A stretch of DNA of 64,000 nt from Streptomyces sp. DT2A-34 (GTDB lineage: Bacteria > Actinomycetota > Actinomycetes > Streptomycetales > Streptomycetaceae): contig NZ_JASTWJ010000001.1 in the NCBI RefSeq assembly GCF_030499515.1, positions 5,188,001 through 5,252,000 on the forward strand, written 5' to 3'. The position numbers and the translations under genes were made by a program. The notes beneath the pieces are model-generated. The model had not been told where the DNA came from, did no database searches, and saw only the letters and a program-made list of their open reading frames with translations. This document shows positions 40,916 through 50,129 of the stretch, in pieces (within the stretch, counting starts at the first letter, position 1; every line of letters begins with the position of its first letter).

Positions 40916-41437
40916 TCAGGCGAGCCTGTAGTCCTCGTGTGGCACTGCCAGGGCCCAGACGGCCTCGAAGGCATCAGCACACAGCTTCACGACGCCCGGA
41001 TCGTCAGTGAACTCCTCGTCGTCCGGAGCGAGTTCGCCATCACCGGCGAAGTGGTTGAAGACGACGGAGCTGTCGTCGAAGAGCCAGAAGTCGTTGCCGG
41101 GCAGGGCCAGCCCGGATGCGTGACGGCGAGGCAGCCAGCGCACTTGCTCGCCTGCCTCCACGTTGGGGCCGGTCAGGTGGTGCTCGAACCGGATGTAGTC
41201 CGATACAGGCTCCGACACGATGCGGGCCCTGCGTACCTCGACCCCTTGGGCTACGAGGTCGGCGACGAGCCGCAGCCACGGCCGACGCTCCGGGTCGCTC
41301 TCCGCGGGATCATTACGGACGCCGTTCTGCCAGGCTGCGAATCGAGGGTCCGAGCGCATGTACCCGTCGCGCATCTCCAGATGGACAGCGGAACGGGTGC
41401 AGCGCCGCAGTCGGTCCTCAAGAGTCGGCACGGCCAC
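40916..41437 (-). CDS. DUF6879 protein
   Basis: 173 residues, all-alpha/beta domain commonly encoded next to XRE/DUF5753 regulators: AVHLEMRDGYMRSDPRFAAW, RPWLRLVADLVAQGVEVRRARI, VSEPVSDYIRFEH, GNDFWLFDDSSVVFNHF. It probably works with the XRE protein 14 bp downstream; molecular function is unknown. Its start overlaps the preceding small gene by 20 nt. Confidence 0.82.
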   Translation of the reverse strand: MAVPTLEDRLRRCTRSAVHLEMRDGYMRSDPRFAAWQNGVRNDPAESDPERRPWLRLVADLVAQGVEVRRARIVSEPVSDYIRFEHHLTGPNVEAGEQVRWLPRRHASGLALPGNDFWLFDDSSVVFNHFAGDGELAPDDEEFTDDPGVVKLCADAFEAVWALAVPHEDYRLA

Positions 41438-41645
41438 CGTCTTTCACCTCCGGGAAGAACTGCACCATGCGCTTCGGGATCTCGATCACGTCCTCGTGGC
41501 CCGGAAGGTCCAGCTGCGAACGCCGAGCCTCGTCGTCCACCTTCCAGCCTTGCACCAGGTAGGTGCCCTTCTCGTCGTCGAGGTAGATGGTGGGCGACTT
41601 GCCTTCCGGGCTCTCGGGATCCTGGCCAAGTTTGATCAGAGCCAT
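41418..41645 (-). CDS. Small acidic partner protein
   Basis: 75 residues from ATG 41645 with AGGGAGG upstream. It reads MALIKLGQDPESPEGKSPTI, YLDDEKGTYLVQGWKVDDEA, then VIEIPKRMVQFFPEV. Recurrent upstream of DUF6879 genes in Streptomyces as I recall. Acidic and beta-rich; may act as small partner of the XRE/DUF6879 set in the way DUF397 proteins do. Confidence 0.7.
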   Translation of the reverse strand: MALIKLGQDPESPEGKSPTIYLDDEKGTYLVQGWKVDDEARRSQLDLPGHEDVIEIPKRMVQFFPEVKDGGRADS

Positions 41646-41734
41646 CGCTGCCTCCCTTGTCGTTGGGCATCCGTGCTCGATCTTGTGCCCAACGTCGAAC
41701 GGAGGCCAGGAACTTGCGAGAACTTGCGCGCGGA

Positions 41735-41917
41735 TTACCGCTTCGCGGTCATCGCGTGTGAGAGGAAGCCTGCCCACGCGGTGGGCCGGAAGGTGAGGTG
41801 GGAGCCGGTCGGGTTCTTGGAGTCGCGGATGTGCATGGTGGTGGGGGTGCTGGCTATCTCGACGCAGTTGGCGGCTTCGGCGCTGTATGTGGACCTCTGC
41901 CAGGTCAGTTCGGGCAT
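41735..41917 (-). CDS. DUF397 protein
   Basis: 60 residues, complete DUF397: WQRSTYSAEAANCVEIASTP, HIRDSKNPTGSHLTF, WAGFL. Small partner protein of XRE/DUF5753 regulators (WhiJ/AbaA type). Located 10 bp downstream of such a regulator gene on the same strand. Confidence 0.92.
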   Translation of the reverse strand: MPELTWQRSTYSAEAANCVEIASTPTTMHIRDSKNPTGSHLTFRPTAWAGFLSHAMTAKR

Positions 41918-41927
41918 GGTGGGTTCC

Positions 41928-42779
41928 TCAGAGCTCGGCGGCGATGCGGTGGATCAGGTCTCGGGATTCGGGCTCGGGAAGAGCGCGGGACTCCATGCGG
42001 TCCAGTACGGAGCGGTAGCGGTCCAACTGAGCCTCGGCATCCAGGAACTCGCAGCCATGGTCGGTGTCCAGGACCACGGTGTCGAGCTGTGGGACAGGGC
42101 CGCTCGCGCATGTGATGGGCTGGCCCGACGCGGGGAAGCCGGTCTGGCCGAAAGGCAGCACCAGCAGGGTGACTGTCGGCTGCTCGCTCATCTCCAGTAG
42201 GTACCGCAGCTGGGCGCGGGCGATGTCCGCGCCGCCGAAGCCCATGCGCAGGGCTGCCTCATGGACGATGGCTGTGTAGGGGGTCGGAGTGCCCTCGAAC
42301 AGGACGGCCTGGCGCTTCACGCGGTAGGAGACGCGGTGCTCGATTTCGTACGGACGTAGAGGCGGAACGGCTTCCCGCATAGTGGCGCGGGCGTGCTCCG
42401 AGGTCTGGAGCAGTCCCGGCATGTGCACGGTGACGGCTACGCGGATCGCCGTGGCGTGGTATTCGAGTTCCGCCAGATCGAGGAGTCCCGATGGGAGGTT
42501 GTCGCGGTACTCCTCCCACCAACCCCGAGTGCGGGCGCCCGTCATGCCGGCGAGGGCGTCGACGTAAGCCTCCTCGGCGCAGCTGTAGTTGCGCGCCAGC
42601 GTGCGTACGCGGTCGGCGCTCACTGCGTACCGCCCGGCCTCGATGTTGCTGATCCGAGCCTGCGGTGCGCTCAGGAGCCCGGCGGCTGCGGTCGACGTCA
42701 GGCCCGCGCGCTCGCGGAGTTTACGCAGCTCGGCGCCGAGGCGCTGCTGGCGCAGGGTGGTGATGAGGGCGGGAGACAT
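41928..42779 (-). CDS. XRE-family regulator with DUF5753 domain (WhiJ/AbaA type)
   Basis: 283 residues. HTH at residues 13-70 (LGAELRKLRERAGLTSTAAA, GLLSAPQARISNIEAGRY) and DUF5753 at about 95-280 (MPGLLQTSEHARATMREAVP, RQAVLFEGTPTPYTAIVHEA, TVTLLVLPFGQTGFPA, VVLDTDHGCEFLDAEAQLDR). Forms a set with the DUF397 gene downstream and the divergent HATPase gene, the layout of whiJ-like modules. A possible operator lies in the divergent region. Confidence 0.9.
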   Translation of the reverse strand: MSPALITTLRQQRLGAELRKLRERAGLTSTAAAGLLSAPQARISNIEAGRYAVSADRVRTLARNYSCAEEAYVDALAGMTGARTRGWWEEYRDNLPSGLLDLAELEYHATAIRVAVTVHMPGLLQTSEHARATMREAVPPLRPYEIEHRVSYRVKRQAVLFEGTPTPYTAIVHEAALRMGFGGADIARAQLRYLLEMSEQPTVTLLVLPFGQTGFPASGQPITCASGPVPQLDTVVLDTDHGCEFLDAEAQLDRYRSVLDRMESRALPEPESRDLIHRIAAEL

Positions 42780-42847
42780 GTCGTGTCGTTTCTCTCCTCA
42801 GCGCGGGCGTGCAGCGTCACTCACACGGGTGGCTATTGGTAGATCTT

Positions 42848-42881
42848 CGTGGATTCGATGGAATACCTTCCAATCTCCACG
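42848..42881. promoter_or_regulatory. Nested inverted repeat in the divergent XRE/HATPase region
   Basis: Outer arms CGTGGA / TCCACG and inner arms TGGAA / TTCCA around TACC, with slightly unequal spacing (5 versus 3 nt). It lies 69 bp upstream of the XRE start. Candidate binding site of the XRE regulator. Confidence 0.45.
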
Positions 42882-43016
42882 CTACGTTGTGCGTGCTGGC
42901 AGCTCAACTCCCCCCGCCCATGAGCCGGAAGCGCACCACCCCAGGCAATGCCACCGCCCGGCGCGGCAGTTGAGCGAGCTCAGACTCCCTTCCTTGCGAG
43001 ACTCCCGGAGGTTTCC

Positions 43017-43459
43017 ATGCGCACCGTATCCCCGCCCGACACCTGGGTGTACGCCCTCCGCCTCCCCCACGACCCCCGCGCGGCACGGGTCGCACGTATG
43101 ACCGTACGGTCGGTGCTCGCCAGCCACGGCAGGCCCGAAGCCCTCGACGCCGTTGAGCTGTTGACGTCCGAAATGGTGACGAACACCTACCTGCACACCA
43201 ACGGCCCCGCATCCCTCCGCCTGACCGCCCTTGCCGACGGACGTCGCGCGTCGGGGTCTGGGACAGCCACCCCCGTATTCCCGCACCCTTCGGCCGACCG
43301 CCCCACGACCACGTCCCGCCCGCCCCGCCGGATGCCGAGGGTGGTCGCGGCCTGCGCCTCGTCCAGGAATACGCCGACTGCTGGGGCGGAGTGTCCCTCG
43401 GTGACGGCACCTTCGACCGGCGGGCCGGGAAGCTGCTCTGGTTCGAGACGGGCAAGTGA
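43017..43459 (+). pseudogene. HATPase_c anti-sigma-like ATP-binding protein, frameshifted
   Basis: ATG 43017 with GGAGG. Frame 1 gives the N-terminal half with the N-box (DAVELLTSEMVTNTYLHTNG). At 43245-43246 one base is missing: DGR is followed by CG instead of a full Leu codon, and the homology continues in another frame with RVGVWDSHP (G1 box), EGGRGLRLVQEYADCWGG (G2) and KLLWFETGK to the TGA at 43459. Restoring one base gives a normal protein of about 147 residues of the RsbW/SpoIIAB-like GHKL kinases that accompany XRE/DUF397 modules. Either a recent inactivation or a sequence error. Confidence 0.82.
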
Positions 43460-43522
43460 GCGTGGGACCCTTCGCATCCGTACGTAGCAGCGAGGTGGCA
43501 CGGACGACGACGGAGAAGTGGC

Positions 43523-45351
43523 GTGAGGTGTGATGGCGGCGGCGGACACCCAGGGTGTCGAAGGCAACGGCGACTTCAAAGGCTGGTGCTGCTGGGCCCC
43601 CTGCTGGTCCTGCTCCTCCTCGGCGTTACGGGCCCCGCGTCGGCCCACGCAGCACTCCGGGCCACCGACCCCGAGGACGGAACCCTCCTCAAGTCGGCCC
43701 CCCGCCATCTCACCCTGACCTTCACGGAGTCCGTCGGCCTGCTCGACGACTCCTTCCGCGTCCTGGACCCCGACGGGCGCCGCCTGCGCACGGGCGAGCC
43801 GCAGCACGCGCAGGGCGGGGGTGACACGGCCAGGGTGACGTTGCCCGCGAAGCTGGCCCAGGGGACGTACACCGTCGCCTGGCGGGTGGTGTCGGCCGAC
43901 AGCCACCCGGTCTCCGGCGCGTTCACCTTCTCCGTCGGCAAGCGCTCCCTGACCACGGCCACCGTGGACACCGGCCCCACCGAGGATCCGGCGACCAAGG
44001 CCCTCTACAACATCGCCCGCTATCTCGCCTACCTCGCCGCCGCCCTGCTCATCGGCACGGCGACGTTCATGGCGGTCTGCCGTCCGCCGGACGCCCCCGT
44101 GCTGCACAAGCTGCTCAGGACCGGGTGGTGGACCCTTCTCGCCGCCACCCTCGCCCTGCTGGTGCTGCGCGCCCCGTACGAGACGGGTGAGGGGCCGCTG
44201 GGGTCCCTGGGCATCGAGTCCCTGACCCGCACGCCGACCAGCCGCCCGGGCGCGGTCCTGCTGGCACGGCTGGGCCTCCTGGCGGTGGCCGCCGGCTATC
44301 TCGTACGACTGGCCAGGCAGCGCAAGCCATACGGCTGGGCCGGTGCCGTCCTCGCCGTCGGCCTCGCCATGACCTGGGCCGCCGGCGAGCACGCCTCCGC
44401 GGGCATCCAGGTACCGGCCGCGATGGCGTCCTCGGCGCTGCACCTGCTGGCCACGGCGGTATGGCTGGGCGGCCTCGCGGCCCTGGTCGTGACGCTGTAC
44501 CGGGCAGCCCCCCGACGCCGGCGACGGTCACCCGCTTCTCCCGCCTCGCCTTCGCCTCCGTGACCGTCCTGGTCGTCACCGGCGTCTACCAGTCCTGGCG
44601 CGGCCTCGGCTCCTGGGACGCGCTCACCGGCACGACGTACGGCAGGCTCCTGACCCTCAAGCTGGCCGCGGTGGCCCTGCTCCTCGGGGCGGCGGCCGTG
44701 TCGCGCCGCTGGACGGCGCGCCTTGCGACGGCGGACGCGGAGACGGTCGTATGGGAGCGGGATCGGGAGCACGAGCGGGATCGGGAGCGGGAGCGGGTTC
44801 CGGAGTCGGTCGGTGGGCCGTCGTCGGCGGAGCAGCCGACGTCGGCCGACGTACCGCCGCCCCCCACCTACCCCCACCGCCGCGCCCTGCGCCGTTCCGT
44901 CCTCGCCGAAGCAGCCGTCGGCGCCGCCGTGCTGGCGGTCACCACGATCCTCACCAGCACGTTGCCCGGCCGGGCGCAGGCCGAGGCGGCGGCGGTGGCG
45001 CCCGCAGTGGTCGGCGCCTCCGTCACCGAAGTCCCCTTCGACGTCGGCACCCCCGGCGGTCACGGCAAGGTGCAGATCACCCTCGACCCCGGCCGGGTCG
45101 GCGACAACTCGATCGAGGCCCTCGTCTTCGGCCCCGACGGCGGCGTGTCCATCGTCCCCGAACTGCGGATCTCCTTCACTCTCCCGGCCAAGGACATCGG
45201 CCCCCTCGACGCCGAACTCACCGACAAGGGCGGCTACTGGAGCAACAGCTTCCTCAACCTGCCCATCGCCGGGACATGGGAGATGAAGGTCACCGTACGG
45301 ACGTCGGAGGTCGACCAGGTGACCGAGACCAGGTCGGTCGTCGTGCGCTAG
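43523..45351 (+). pseudogene. CopC-CopD copper protein, frameshifted at a C-run
   Basis: Frame from GTG 43523 (GGAG 7 nt upstream): signal peptide ending PASAHA, mature N-terminal His, CopC domain (SAPRHLTLTFTESVGLLDD, YTVAWRVVSADSHPVSGAFT) and the first CopD helices to ALVVTLYRA. At the six-C run 44508-44513 the frame shifts; adding one C restores TVTRFSRLAFASVTVLVVTG, YQSWRGLGSWDALTGTTYGR, further helices and a C-terminal soluble domain (VPFDVGTPGGHGKVQITLDP ... SFLNLPIAGTWEMKV, YtkA-like) to 45351. The intact product would be about 609 residues and take part in copper handling. Conservation on both sides points to a very recent frameshift or a sequencing error. Confidence 0.82.
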
Positions 45352-45438
45352 GGCCATCAGAAGGGCCCTGGGGGCGCACGGCGTGAGTCGGCCCCTCCTG
45401 GGCGCTCAGCGCTCAAGATCCGTTCGAGATATCGGTCA

Positions 45439-45495
45439 CGTTTCCGAAACGGCGATCGACATCTCTTGACGCATGACCTGACATACGGCTGTTAT
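45439..45495 (+). promoter_or_regulatory. Promoter and palindromic operator of the galactoside operon
   Basis: A 13-bp perfect palindrome CGTTTCCGAAACG (45439-45451) lies 14 bp before TTGACG (45466-45471), which is paired with TGTTAT (45490-45495) at 18 bp. The leader to the first gene is about 90 nt. The palindrome resembles LacI/GntR-family operators; no such regulator gene is in the window. Confidence 0.6.
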
Positions 45496-45590
45496 TGCGC
45501 CACCGTGTTCGGTCAAGTTGATTTCTGGTCGGTTACGTCCGGCTTGATCATGCCACCGCCACGGCCACCCCTTGCCTTCAGGAGCCGCAG

Positions 45591-46907
45591 ATGCACCACA
45601 CCTCCTCCCCCTCCGGTCTTTCCCTCCCCTCGCCCAGCCGCCGCACCCTGCTGCGTGGCGTGGGCGGCGCCGCAGTTCTCGGCGCCGGCATTCCCTTGCT
45701 CAGCGCCTGCGGCGGCAGCGGCTCGGCGAGTGACCCGAAGACCGTCACGGTCGGCTCCAACGCGTCGGACGCGGTGCCGAAGAAGGCGTTCGCCGACATC
45801 TACGCGGCGTTCAAGAAGGAGTCCGGGCTCACGGTCGACGTGAACACCAAGGACCACAACACCTTCCAGGAGCAGATCAACTCCTACCTGCAGGGCACGC
45901 CGGACGACGTGTTCAACTGGTTCGCCGGCTACCGCATGCAGTTCTTCGCGGCCAAGGGACTGGCCACGCCGATCGACGACGTGTGGAAGACCATCGGGGG
46001 CAACTTCCCCGACGCGATGCACAAGCTCAGCAAGGGCGAGGACGGCAAGTACTACTTCGTGCCGCTGTACACGTACCCGTGGGCGCTCTTCTACCGCAAG
46101 AGCGTCTTCAAGGAGAAGGGGTACGAGGTTCCCACCAAGTGGGACGACTTCGTCGCGCTGTGCAAGCAGATGAAGAAGGACGGGCTCGTCCCGATCGCCT
46201 TCGGTGACAAGGACGCCTGGCCCGCGCTCGGCACCTTCGACCAGATCAACTTCCGTGCCAACGGCTACGACTTCCACGTCGAGCTGATGGCCGGCAAGGC
46301 CTCGTGGACCGACGCCAAGGTGCGCAAGGCCTTCGACCTGTGGACGGAGATCCTCCCCTACCACCAGGACGGTGCCACCGGCCGTACCTGGCAGGACGCC
46401 GCCCAGACGCTGGCGTCCAAGAAGGCCGGCATGTATCTGCTGGGCACCTTCGTGGGGCAGCAGTTCACCAACGAGGCCGACCGCGAGGACCTGGACTTCT
46501 TCGCCTTCCCGGAGATCGACCCGGCGTACGGCCAGGAGACCGTCGAGGCGCCCACCGACGGCTTCATGCTCTCCAAGGCCCAGAAGAACAAGGCCGGTGC
46601 CGTGAAGCTGCTGCAGTACCTGGGCTCCCCGGCCGCCGAGGAGATCTACCTCAAGTCCGACCCGAACGTCGTCGCCGCCTCCACCAAGGCCGACACCTCC
46701 TCGTACAGCGCCCTGCAGAAGAAGGCGTACGAGATGATCTCGGGTGCGAAGAGCCTGACGCAGTTCATGGACCGGGACAGCCGGCCGGACTTCACCTCCA
46801 CGGTGATGCAGCCCGCGCTGCAGAAGTTCATCCGCGACCCCAAGCAGATCGACAGCCTGCTCTCGTCGATCGAGCGCCAGAAGAAGACGATCTTCGCCTC
46901 GTCATGA
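45591..46907 (+). CDS. ABC transporter sugar-binding lipoprotein
   Basis: 438 residues. N-terminus with Tat-like SRRTLLRG and lipobox LSAC (Cys40), so an exported lipoprotein. Family 1 solute-binding protein: VTVGSNASDAVPKKAFADIY, FQEQINSYLQGTPDDVFNWF, YVPLYTYPWALFYRKSVFKE-like region, YEVPTKWDDFVALCKQMKKD. First gene of an operon with two permeases and two galactosidases, hence probably binds galactosides. The ATPase is missing, as usual; Streptomyces share one MsiK-type ATPase among such importers. Confidence 0.93.
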   Translation: MHHTSSPSGLSLPSPSRRTLLRGVGGAAVLGAGIPLLSACGGSGSASDPKTVTVGSNASDAVPKKAFADIYAAFKKESGLTVDVNTKDHNTFQEQINSYLQGTPDDVFNWFAGYRMQFFAAKGLATPIDDVWKTIGGNFPDAMHKLSKGEDGKYYFVPLYTYPWALFYRKSVFKEKGYEVPTKWDDFVALCKQMKKDGLVPIAFGDKDAWPALGTFDQINFRANGYDFHVELMAGKASWTDAKVRKAFDLWTEILPYHQDGATGRTWQDAAQTLASKKAGMYLLGTFVGQQFTNEADREDLDFFAFPEIDPAYGQETVEAPTDGFMLSKAQKNKAGAVKLLQYLGSPAAEEIYLKSDPNVVAASTKADTSSYSALQKKAYEMISGAKSLTQFMDRDSRPDFTSTVMQPALQKFIRDPKQIDSLLSSIERQKKTIFASS

Positions 46908-47881
46908 CGACCGACATCACCAAGGAGATCCCGGAGGCGGCCGCCGAGTCGCCTTCGGGCGCTGCCCCCGCCAAGAAGGTGCCCCAGGGGCACCGCCGCC
47001 TGCTGACCCGCCGCGACCGGCTGACCCTCGGCCTGATGGCGGGCCTGCCCACGATCCTGCACATCGCCCTCGTCTGGGTCACCGCCCTCGCCTCGATCGC
47101 GCTGGCCTTCACCACCTGGGACGGCATCGGCTTCGACTCGATCAAGTGGGTCGGCCTCGAGAACTTCAAGGAACTGTTCAGCAACAACCCGCAGTTCTGG
47201 CCGGCCGTCGAGCACAACGTCATCTGGTTCGTCGTGCTCATCCTGATCCCGACGCCGCTCGGGCTGTTCCTGGCCGTGCAGCTGGACAAGAAGATCCGCT
47301 TCAGCCGCGTCTACCAGACCGCGTTCTTCCTGCCGGTCGTGCTGTCCATGGCCGTCATCGGCTTCGTCTGGCAGCTGATCTACAACCCCGACACCGGCCT
47401 GATCAACAGCCTCATCGGGGCCAACGAGCCCGGCAAGTACATCGACTGGATCGGCGACCCGGACCTCAACCTCTGGGCGATCCTCATCGCCGCGTCCTGG
47501 CGCCACACCGGCTACATGATGATCCTGTACCTGGCCGGCCTCAAGGGCGTCGACCCCGCGCTGCGGGAGGCGTCCGCCCTGGACGGCGCGGGCGAGTGGC
47601 AGACGTTCAAGAACGTCATCTTCCCCACCCTGCGCCCGACCAACACCATCGTCCTGGTGGTGACGATCATCGAGGCGCTGCGCGCGTTCGACCTGGTCTT
47701 CGTCTTCAACAAGGGTGCCGAGGGCACCGAGTTGCTGTCGATCCTGGTCACCAACAACATCATCGGCGAGTCCAGCCGCATCGGATACGGCTCCGCGATC
47801 GCCGTCGTCCTGCTGCTGATCTCCCTCGCCGTGATCATCCCGTATCTGATCGCGACCTTCCGGAAGGAGCGGCGCGCATGA
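46904..47881 (+). CDS. ABC sugar permease (MalF type)
   Basis: 325 residues, ATGA overlap with the binding-protein gene. Six helices; the EAA loop is REASALDGAGEWQTFKNVIFPTL, which contacts the ATPase. Start segment ends at RRDRLTLGLMAGLPTILHIA (first helix). Forms the heterodimeric channel with the next gene product. Confidence 0.93.
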   Translation: MTTDITKEIPEAAAESPSGAAPAKKVPQGHRRLLTRRDRLTLGLMAGLPTILHIALVWVTALASIALAFTTWDGIGFDSIKWVGLENFKELFSNNPQFWPAVEHNVIWFVVLILIPTPLGLFLAVQLDKKIRFSRVYQTAFFLPVVLSMAVIGFVWQLIYNPDTGLINSLIGANEPGKYIDWIGDPDLNLWAILIAASWRHTGYMMILYLAGLKGVDPALREASALDGAGEWQTFKNVIFPTLRPTNTIVLVVTIIEALRAFDLVFVFNKGAEGTELLSILVTNNIIGESSRIGYGSAIAVVLLLISLAVIIPYLIATFRKERRA

Positions 47882-48765
47882 GCTCCGTGAGCGCGCTGGG
47901 CAAGCAGCGCACCCCCGTCCGCCCGGGCCGGATCCTGCTGCACGTCTTCCTCGCGAGCATGGCGCTGGCCTGGCTCGCCCCGCTGCTCTGGGCGGTCTAC
48001 GCGGCCCTGCGCCCGTACGGCGAGACCTCCGAGAAGGGCTATGTCTCCTGGCCCGACAAGCTGACGTTCGAGAACTTCACGAACGCCTTCACGCAGTCGG
48101 ACATGACGCACTACTTCGGCAACACGATGCTGATCGCGATCCCGGCCGTGCTGCTGACGCTGTTCCTGTCGTCGATGGTCGCCTTCTACGTCAGCCGCTT
48201 CGACTTCCGCGTCAACCTGTTCCTGCTGCTGGTCTTCACGGCCGGCAACCTGCTGCCGCAGCAGGTCATCATCACCCCGCTGTACCGGCTGTACCTGCTC
48301 GTCGACCTGCCCGGCATCACCATGAGCGGCAAGCTCTACGACTCCGCGCTGGGCCTGGTCCTCATCCACGTGGCGTTCCAGTCGGGCTTCTGCGCCTTCG
48401 TGCTGAGCAACTACATGAAGATGCTGCCGCACGAGCTGACCGAGGCGGCCCTCGTCGACGGCGCCTCGGTGTGGCGGCTGTACTGGCAGATCACCCTGCC
48501 GCTGTGCAAGCCGGCGATGGCGGCTCTCGGGACCCTGCTGTCCATCTGGATCTACAACGACTTCTTCTGGGCTCTCGTCCTGATCTCGACCGGCGAGAAC
48601 ATGCCGATCACGTCGGCGCTGAACAACCTCTCCGGGCAGTACTTCACCGACCCCAACCTGATCGCGGCCGGCGCCCTGATCACCGCGGTCCCGGTCCTGG
48701 CCGTGTACTTCCTGCTCCAGCGCCAGTTCGTCAGCGGCCTCACGCTCGGCGCCAACAAGGGCTGA
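47878..48765 (+). CDS. ABC sugar permease (MalG type)
   Basis: 295 residues, ATGA overlap with the first permease gene. Six helices, EAA loop TEAALVDGASVWRLYWQITL and the final VSGLTLGANKG, typical of MalG-like permeases (VxGLTxGAxKG). Imports the galactoside together with the upstream components. Confidence 0.94.
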   Translation: MSSVSALGKQRTPVRPGRILLHVFLASMALAWLAPLLWAVYAALRPYGETSEKGYVSWPDKLTFENFTNAFTQSDMTHYFGNTMLIAIPAVLLTLFLSSMVAFYVSRFDFRVNLFLLLVFTAGNLLPQQVIITPLYRLYLLVDLPGITMSGKLYDSALGLVLIHVAFQSGFCAFVLSNYMKMLPHELTEAALVDGASVWRLYWQITLPLCKPAMAALGTLLSIWIYNDFFWALVLISTGENMPITSALNNLSGQYFTDPNLIAAGALITAVPVLAVYFLLQRQFVSGLTLGANKG

Positions 48766-48812
48766 CGGCCCGCTTCCCGAAGCCGACGGCCCCTTTCTTG
48801 AAAGAGACACCC

Positions 48813-50129
48813 GTGCACCACCTCTTCACCCCCGTCGCCTCCGTGCCCGTGGACGAGGCCCGCGCCCGCGTCCACGAGGAGGGCTGGCAGTCCTGGAGCC
48901 CCAGCGGCGCCTACGCCGTCGGCGACAAGCCGTACCGCCCCACCAACGACAACTGGGCGACGGTCTGTTACCGGCCGGGCGTCACCGTCCCGGAGGGCAC
49001 GTTCCAGGGCGAGGGCCTGCTGGCGCTCGACCCGGGCGACGGATCGCCGGTCCGCCTGTGGGCGGCGGTCAATCCGACACGTGAGGTCCCGTCGATCCGG
49101 CTGGTCGTGGTGGACGGTCGGGCCGAGGTCAGCGCCGACGGTCCGGTGAAGGAGTGGACGGGCGCCACCGTGCAGTCGGTCCTGGGCGACTGGGCCGACA
49201 GCCTCCAGCTGTCGGCCCCGCGCCCGGCCCCGACGGTCTGGTGCTCCTGGTACGAGTACTTCACCGCCGTCACCGAGGACGACATCCACGAGAACCTCCG
49301 TGCGATGGAGAACCTCGACCTGCCCATCGACGTCGTCCAGATCGACGACGGCTACCAGAAGGCCCTCGGCGACTGGCTCACCCTCTCCGGCCGCTTCCGC
49401 TCCCGCGCGGGCATCGCGGACGAGATCAGGGCACGGGGCCGCCGGGCAGGCATCTGGACCGCGCCCTTCCTGGTCGACCCGGCGAGCGACCTGGCCGCCG
49501 AGCACCCCGAGTGGCTGGTCCGGGACACGGACGGCGGCTTCACGCACGCCGGCCGCAACTGGGGCCACGACCTGCGCGTCCTGGACACCACGCACCCCGA
49601 GGCGGCGGCGTATCTGACGGACGTGTTCCGCACGCTGCGCGCCGAGGGCTACGACTACTTCAAGGTCGACTTCCTCTACGCGGGCGCCCTGGACGGCGTA
49701 CGGCACGACGGGGACATGGACGCGCTGACGGCGTACCGCGAGGGCATCCAGCTGATCCGCGAGGCGATCGGCGAGGACGCCTACCTGCTGGGCTGCGGAG
49801 CACCCCTGTTGGCGTCCATCGGCCTGTTCGACGCGATGCGGGTCAGCCCTGACACCGCCCCGCACCGCCGCCCCGAGGCCGACGACTACAGCCAGCCCGG
49901 CCAGGACCCGGCCGAGTTCACCGGCGTCGGCCGTCAGTGGCAGCACGGCCGGCTCTGGGTCAACGACCCCGACTGTCTGATGGCCCGCCCGGCGGTGGAG
50001 ACCCGAGAGCAGTGGGCGGCCCACGTCGAGGCGACGGGTGGCCTGATGGCGTCCAGCGACCGCCTGCTGTCGCTGGACGAGTGGGGCGTGGCCACGACCC
50101 GCCGTCTCCTCGGGGGAGCCGACCTGTGA
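48813..50129 (+). CDS. GH36 alpha-galactosidase
   Basis: 438 residues from GTG 48813 (AAAGAG upstream). The beta/alpha barrel motifs are clear: TVWCSWYEYFTAVTEDDI, VVQIDDGYQKALGDWL, IWTAPFLVDPASDLAAEHPEW, and KVDFLYAG with nucleophile Asp286; a second acidic residue in MRVSPDTAP is the likely acid/base. Shorter than typical 700-residue GH36 enzymes, lacking most of the N-terminal beta-supersandwich. No signal peptide: acts on imported oligosaccharides such as melibiose or raffinose-type sugars. GTGA coupling to the beta-galactosidase gene. Confidence 0.9.
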   Translation: MHHLFTPVASVPVDEARARVHEEGWQSWSPSGAYAVGDKPYRPTNDNWATVCYRPGVTVPEGTFQGEGLLALDPGDGSPVRLWAAVNPTREVPSIRLVVVDGRAEVSADGPVKEWTGATVQSVLGDWADSLQLSAPRPAPTVWCSWYEYFTAVTEDDIHENLRAMENLDLPIDVVQIDDGYQKALGDWLTLSGRFRSRAGIADEIRARGRRAGIWTAPFLVDPASDLAAEHPEWLVRDTDGGFTHAGRNWGHDLRVLDTTHPEAAAYLTDVFRTLRAEGYDYFKVDFLYAGALDGVRHDGDMDALTAYREGIQLIREAIGEDAYLLGCGAPLLASIGLFDAMRVSPDTAPHRRPEADDYSQPGQDPAEFTGVGRQWQHGRLWVNDPDCLMARPAVETREQWAAHVEATGGLMASSDRLLSLDEWGVATTRRLLGGADL

